The position numbers were made by a program, and so were the translations under genes. 37,302 nucleotides of DNA from Lachnospiraceae bacterium. GTDB lineage: Bacteria; Bacillota; Clostridia; Lachnospirales; Lachnospiraceae. Under the pieces are notes generated by a model, which saw only the letters and a list, made by a program, of their open reading frames with translations, did not search any database and was not told the DNA's origin. The first letter of the stretch is position 1; each line of letters begins with the position of its first letter. Shown piece after piece: positions 35,597 to 37,302 of this stretch. The stretch spans positions 1 through 37,302 of the forward strand of contig SVFE01000024.1 of assembly GCA_015057055.1 (NCBI GenBank), in the 5' to 3' direction.

Positions 35597-36559
35597 ATGA
35601 TTAAGAAACCTTGTAACCCAAACGCCATACCGGAAGTAGGGGCGGTACTTAACTACCTCGCTTCCATGGAAGGAAAAAAGATATTGACCGGGCAGCATAC
35701 CCAGAGCCGTCCCCAGGAAGAGCTGGTAAAGATTCATGAAAAGACCGGCACTTATCCTGCCGTCATCGGCTTTGAACTGCTCTCCTATTCGCCAAATATT
35801 GATTATGACAATGCGGATGAAGAATGTCTGGCGGAGGTGTATGAAGCCAGAGGCACCCTGGAGCAGGCCTACGAATGGGCCGAAAAAGGGGCACTACTCA
35901 CCTTTACCTGGCACTGGTTTTCGCCGCTCTACGGGGAAAGTAAGTCCTTTTATACGGAGCATACTGCTTTTGACCCGGAGAAGGTGCTGACGGAAGGCAC
36001 GCCGGAACGGGAAGCCTTTTATTCTGATTTGGATAAGATGGCAGAGCTCCTAAAAGGATTCCTGGCAAAACGGATTCCGATTTTGTGGCGTCCTTTTCAT
36101 GAGTCCGAAGGGAAATGGTTCTGGTGGGGTTCGAAGGGCCCGGAAGTGGCGGCAAAGCTTTACCGTCTGATGTATGACTACTTTACCGTGGTGCATGAAT
36201 TGCATCATTTGATTTGGGTTTGGAACTGCCCGCTGCCGGAAGGGTATGTGGGCGATGATGTGTGTGATATTATCTCCCGGGACTTGTACGCCGAGGCGCA
36301 CAGCCGGACGAACTACCGAAAAGAATACGATGAACTGCGGAAAATTACTTCTACTGACAAAGGCGCAGCCCTTGGGGAAATCGGCATCCTGCCGGATCCG
36401 GAAATGCTCATGGCTGACCCTGTGCCCTGGCTTTGGTACATGACCTGGAGTCACGATTTTTGCCTGACAGAGGACTTTAATACCTACGATGCTTTGAAAA
36501 AGTTATACCAAAGCGACGCCTTTGTGACGCTGGATCGATTGCCGAAGGGGCTGTGGTAG
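35597..36559 (+). CDS. GH26 family beta-mannanase-like glycoside hydrolase, cytoplasmic
   Basis: This 320-residue protein shows GH26 hallmarks: acid/base Glu169 in LWRPFHESEGKWFWWG and nucleophile Glu261 in AALGEIGILPD, with FTWHWFSPLY and LIWVWNCP around the active site. The spacing between the two glutamates (92) suits the family. GH26 enzymes cleave beta-1,4-mannan and related glycans, usually outside the cell. This one has no signal peptide and would act inside, on imported oligosaccharides. The ribosome site before the ATG at 35597 is weak (GACAGG at about 12 bases). The stop is 1 base from the convergent tyrosine phosphatase gene. Confidence 0.88.
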   Translation: MIKKPCNPNAIPEVGAVLNYLASMEGKKILTGQHTQSRPQEELVKIHEKTGTYPAVIGFELLSYSPNIDYDNADEECLAEVYEARGTLEQAYEWAEKGALLTFTWHWFSPLYGESKSFYTEHTAFDPEKVLTEGTPEREAFYSDLDKMAELLKGFLAKRIPILWRPFHESEGKWFWWGSKGPEVAAKLYRLMYDYFTVVHELHHLIWVWNCPLPEGYVGDDVCDIISRDLYAEAHSRTNYRKEYDELRKITSTDKGAALGEIGILPDPEMLMADPVPWLWYMTWSHDFCLTEDFNTYDALKKLYQSDAFVTLDRLPKGLW

Positions 36560-36560
36560 G

Positions 36561-37025
36561 TTATATTACCCCCTCTCTTTCCAGCTTCTGCAAAAATCCT
36601 TCGCAGCCGGCCACGATGTCCCGGTAAGTTACCTCAAAATTCCCGGTGTACCAGGGATCTGCCACGTCGTCCCGGCTTCCTGCATACTCCATCATAAGCG
36701 TTACCATGGAGAACAATTCGTCCCCAAACTCCCTGCGGATGTTCCGGAGATTGTTGGCATCCATGGCAATCAAATAATCAAACTTGTCAAAATCCGCACG
36801 GATTAACTTTCGTGCCGTCTTACCGTCGCAGCGGATGCCGTGCTTTGCCAGTTCCCTTCTCGCCGGCGGATACACCGGATTCCCGATTTCCTCATAGCTG
36901 GTAGCCGCCGACTCCACGTAAAACCGCTCGGACAAGTGGCGTGCACTAAGCATGTCTTTAAATATAAATTCCGCCATAGGGGAACGGCAGATGTTGCCGT
37001 GGCAGATAAAGAGTATTTTTATCAT
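36561..37025 (-). CDS. Low-molecular-weight protein-tyrosine phosphatase
   Basis: This 154-residue protein has the active-site P-loop CHGNICRS (C-x5-R, Cys8 and Arg14) and the general acid Asp123 in DPWYTG, typical of the LMW-PTP family. These enzymes remove phosphate from tyrosine, in bacteria often on kinases of capsule synthesis. The frame reaches back to 37223, but that part is not conserved, and the ATG at 37025 begins the family-typical MIKILFICHGNICRSPMAEF. An AAAGGAG lies 12 bases ahead, a little far. No kinase or capsule gene is near. Confidence 0.93.
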   Translation of the reverse strand: MIKILFICHGNICRSPMAEFIFKDMLSARHLSERFYVESAATSYEEIGNPVYPPARRELAKHGIRCDGKTARKLIRADFDKFDYLIAMDANNLRNIRREFGDELFSMVTLMMEYAGSRDDVADPWYTGNFEVTYRDIVAGCEGFLQKLEREGVI

Positions 37026-37119
37026 AGTAATTGTTTGCTCCTTTTTGCCCGAAAATGCCCAGTTTTGCGGGATATTCCGGGTATTTGTTTTAACTTTTAT
37101 TTGTATGTCAACTAGGCAA

Positions 37120-37128
37120 ATTATAGCA
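37120..37128 (-). promoter_or_regulatory. Extended -10 promoter for the tyrosine phosphatase gene
   Basis: On the minus strand TGCTATAAT, a TG-extended perfect -10, at 37120-37128, about 95 bases upstream of the ATG. No clear -35 was seen. A perfect TTGACA lies closer to the gene but lacks a matching -10. Confidence 0.4.
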
Positions 37129-37179
37129 TATTTTTGCAAGTTGTGACTAGGTGTTAGTAGTAAAAATGGTAGTAAATAT

Positions 37180-37302
37180 TTAGCTATTGCTATCGGTTCC
37201 TGCGGGCGCACTATCGGCCGCATCGAACGAGGCGAAAGAAATGCCCTCCCTTGAACTCGCTCTCAGACTTTCCGCCTATCTTGGAATACCAGTTGAAGAG
37301 CT
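37180..37302 (+). pseudogene. Frame-shifted, N-terminally truncated HTH (Cro/CI-type) regulator fragment
   Basis: From 37180 the plus strand reads LAIAIGSCGRTIGRIERGERN and then hits TGA at 37252. Skipping one base at about 37240-37243 restores PSLELALRLSAYLGIPVEEL, the normal end of an XRE-type HTH domain. Upstream, the frame has a TGA within about 40 bases of 37180 and no ATG or ribosome site, so the first helices are missing. Either a single-base insertion broke a remnant gene, or the sequence has an error. The fragment continues past the window edge. Confidence 0.5.

Noticed and set aside
37026-37223. N-terminal 66-residue extension of the tyrosine phosphatase frame
   Set aside because: The extension is not family-like and crosses the predicted promoter. 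The conserved start is at 37025.

Overview
The window looks like chromosome from a low-to-moderate GC Gram-positive Clostridia, most likely a member of the Lachnospiraceae. The reasons are AGGAGG-type ribosome sites before most genes, TTGACA/TATAAT-like promoters, a U32 peptidase of the long clostridial type, the NusG domain II plus Gx-transporter pair, a GGGtGRT-family protein and a CmpB-family membrane protein. The placement rests on gene content and is an inference. Coding density is very high. No gene-free stretch exceeds about 300 bases, and I saw no rRNA, tRNA, CRISPR array, insertion sequence or prophage.

Region 1 (1-6710, all minus strand): a cell-envelope and DNA-repair block, read ruvA, ruvB, zapA, a U32 peptidase, then a SEDS glycosyltransferase fused in frame to a penicillin-binding protein that runs off the window edge. 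It starts with a Gx-family membrane protein overlapping its upstream neighbour. Region 2 (6673-15228): branched-chain amino-acid biosynthesis (ilvB, two ilvN/ilvH-type regulatory subunits, ilvC, leuC, leuD). It is interrupted by a two-gene unit of unknown role: a membrane protein with an arginine/serine-rich tail and zinc ribbon, and a degenerate chemoreceptor-like protein.

Region 3 (15229-21127): a small lipoprotein, a CmpB-like membrane protein, an HD-domain hydrolase, an unrecognised protein, a Dabb-domain protein, a SAM methyltransferase, and a divergent LacI-like sensor fused to a GGDEF domain. Region 4 (21167-28579): enolase, a GGGtGRT-family protein with a NifU/IscU-like partner, a left-handed beta-helix protein, topoisomerase III and a DUF234-type ATPase. 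Region 5 (28598-31101): argH and asd, overlapping by 4 bases. Region 6 (31271-36559): cytoplasmic alpha-amylase and ROK sugar kinase on one strand, and an ABC-F ATPase and a GH26 mannanase-like enzyme on the other. Region 7 (36561-37302): a low-molecular-weight tyrosine phosphatase and a broken HTH regulator fragment at the window end.

Most of the window is core metabolism and housekeeping. The items most worth pursuing are the SEDS-PBP fusion, the RS-rich/zinc-ribbon protein with its chemoreceptor-like partner, the GGGtGRT/NifU-like pair, and the duplicated acetolactate synthase regulatory subunits with a promoter between them.
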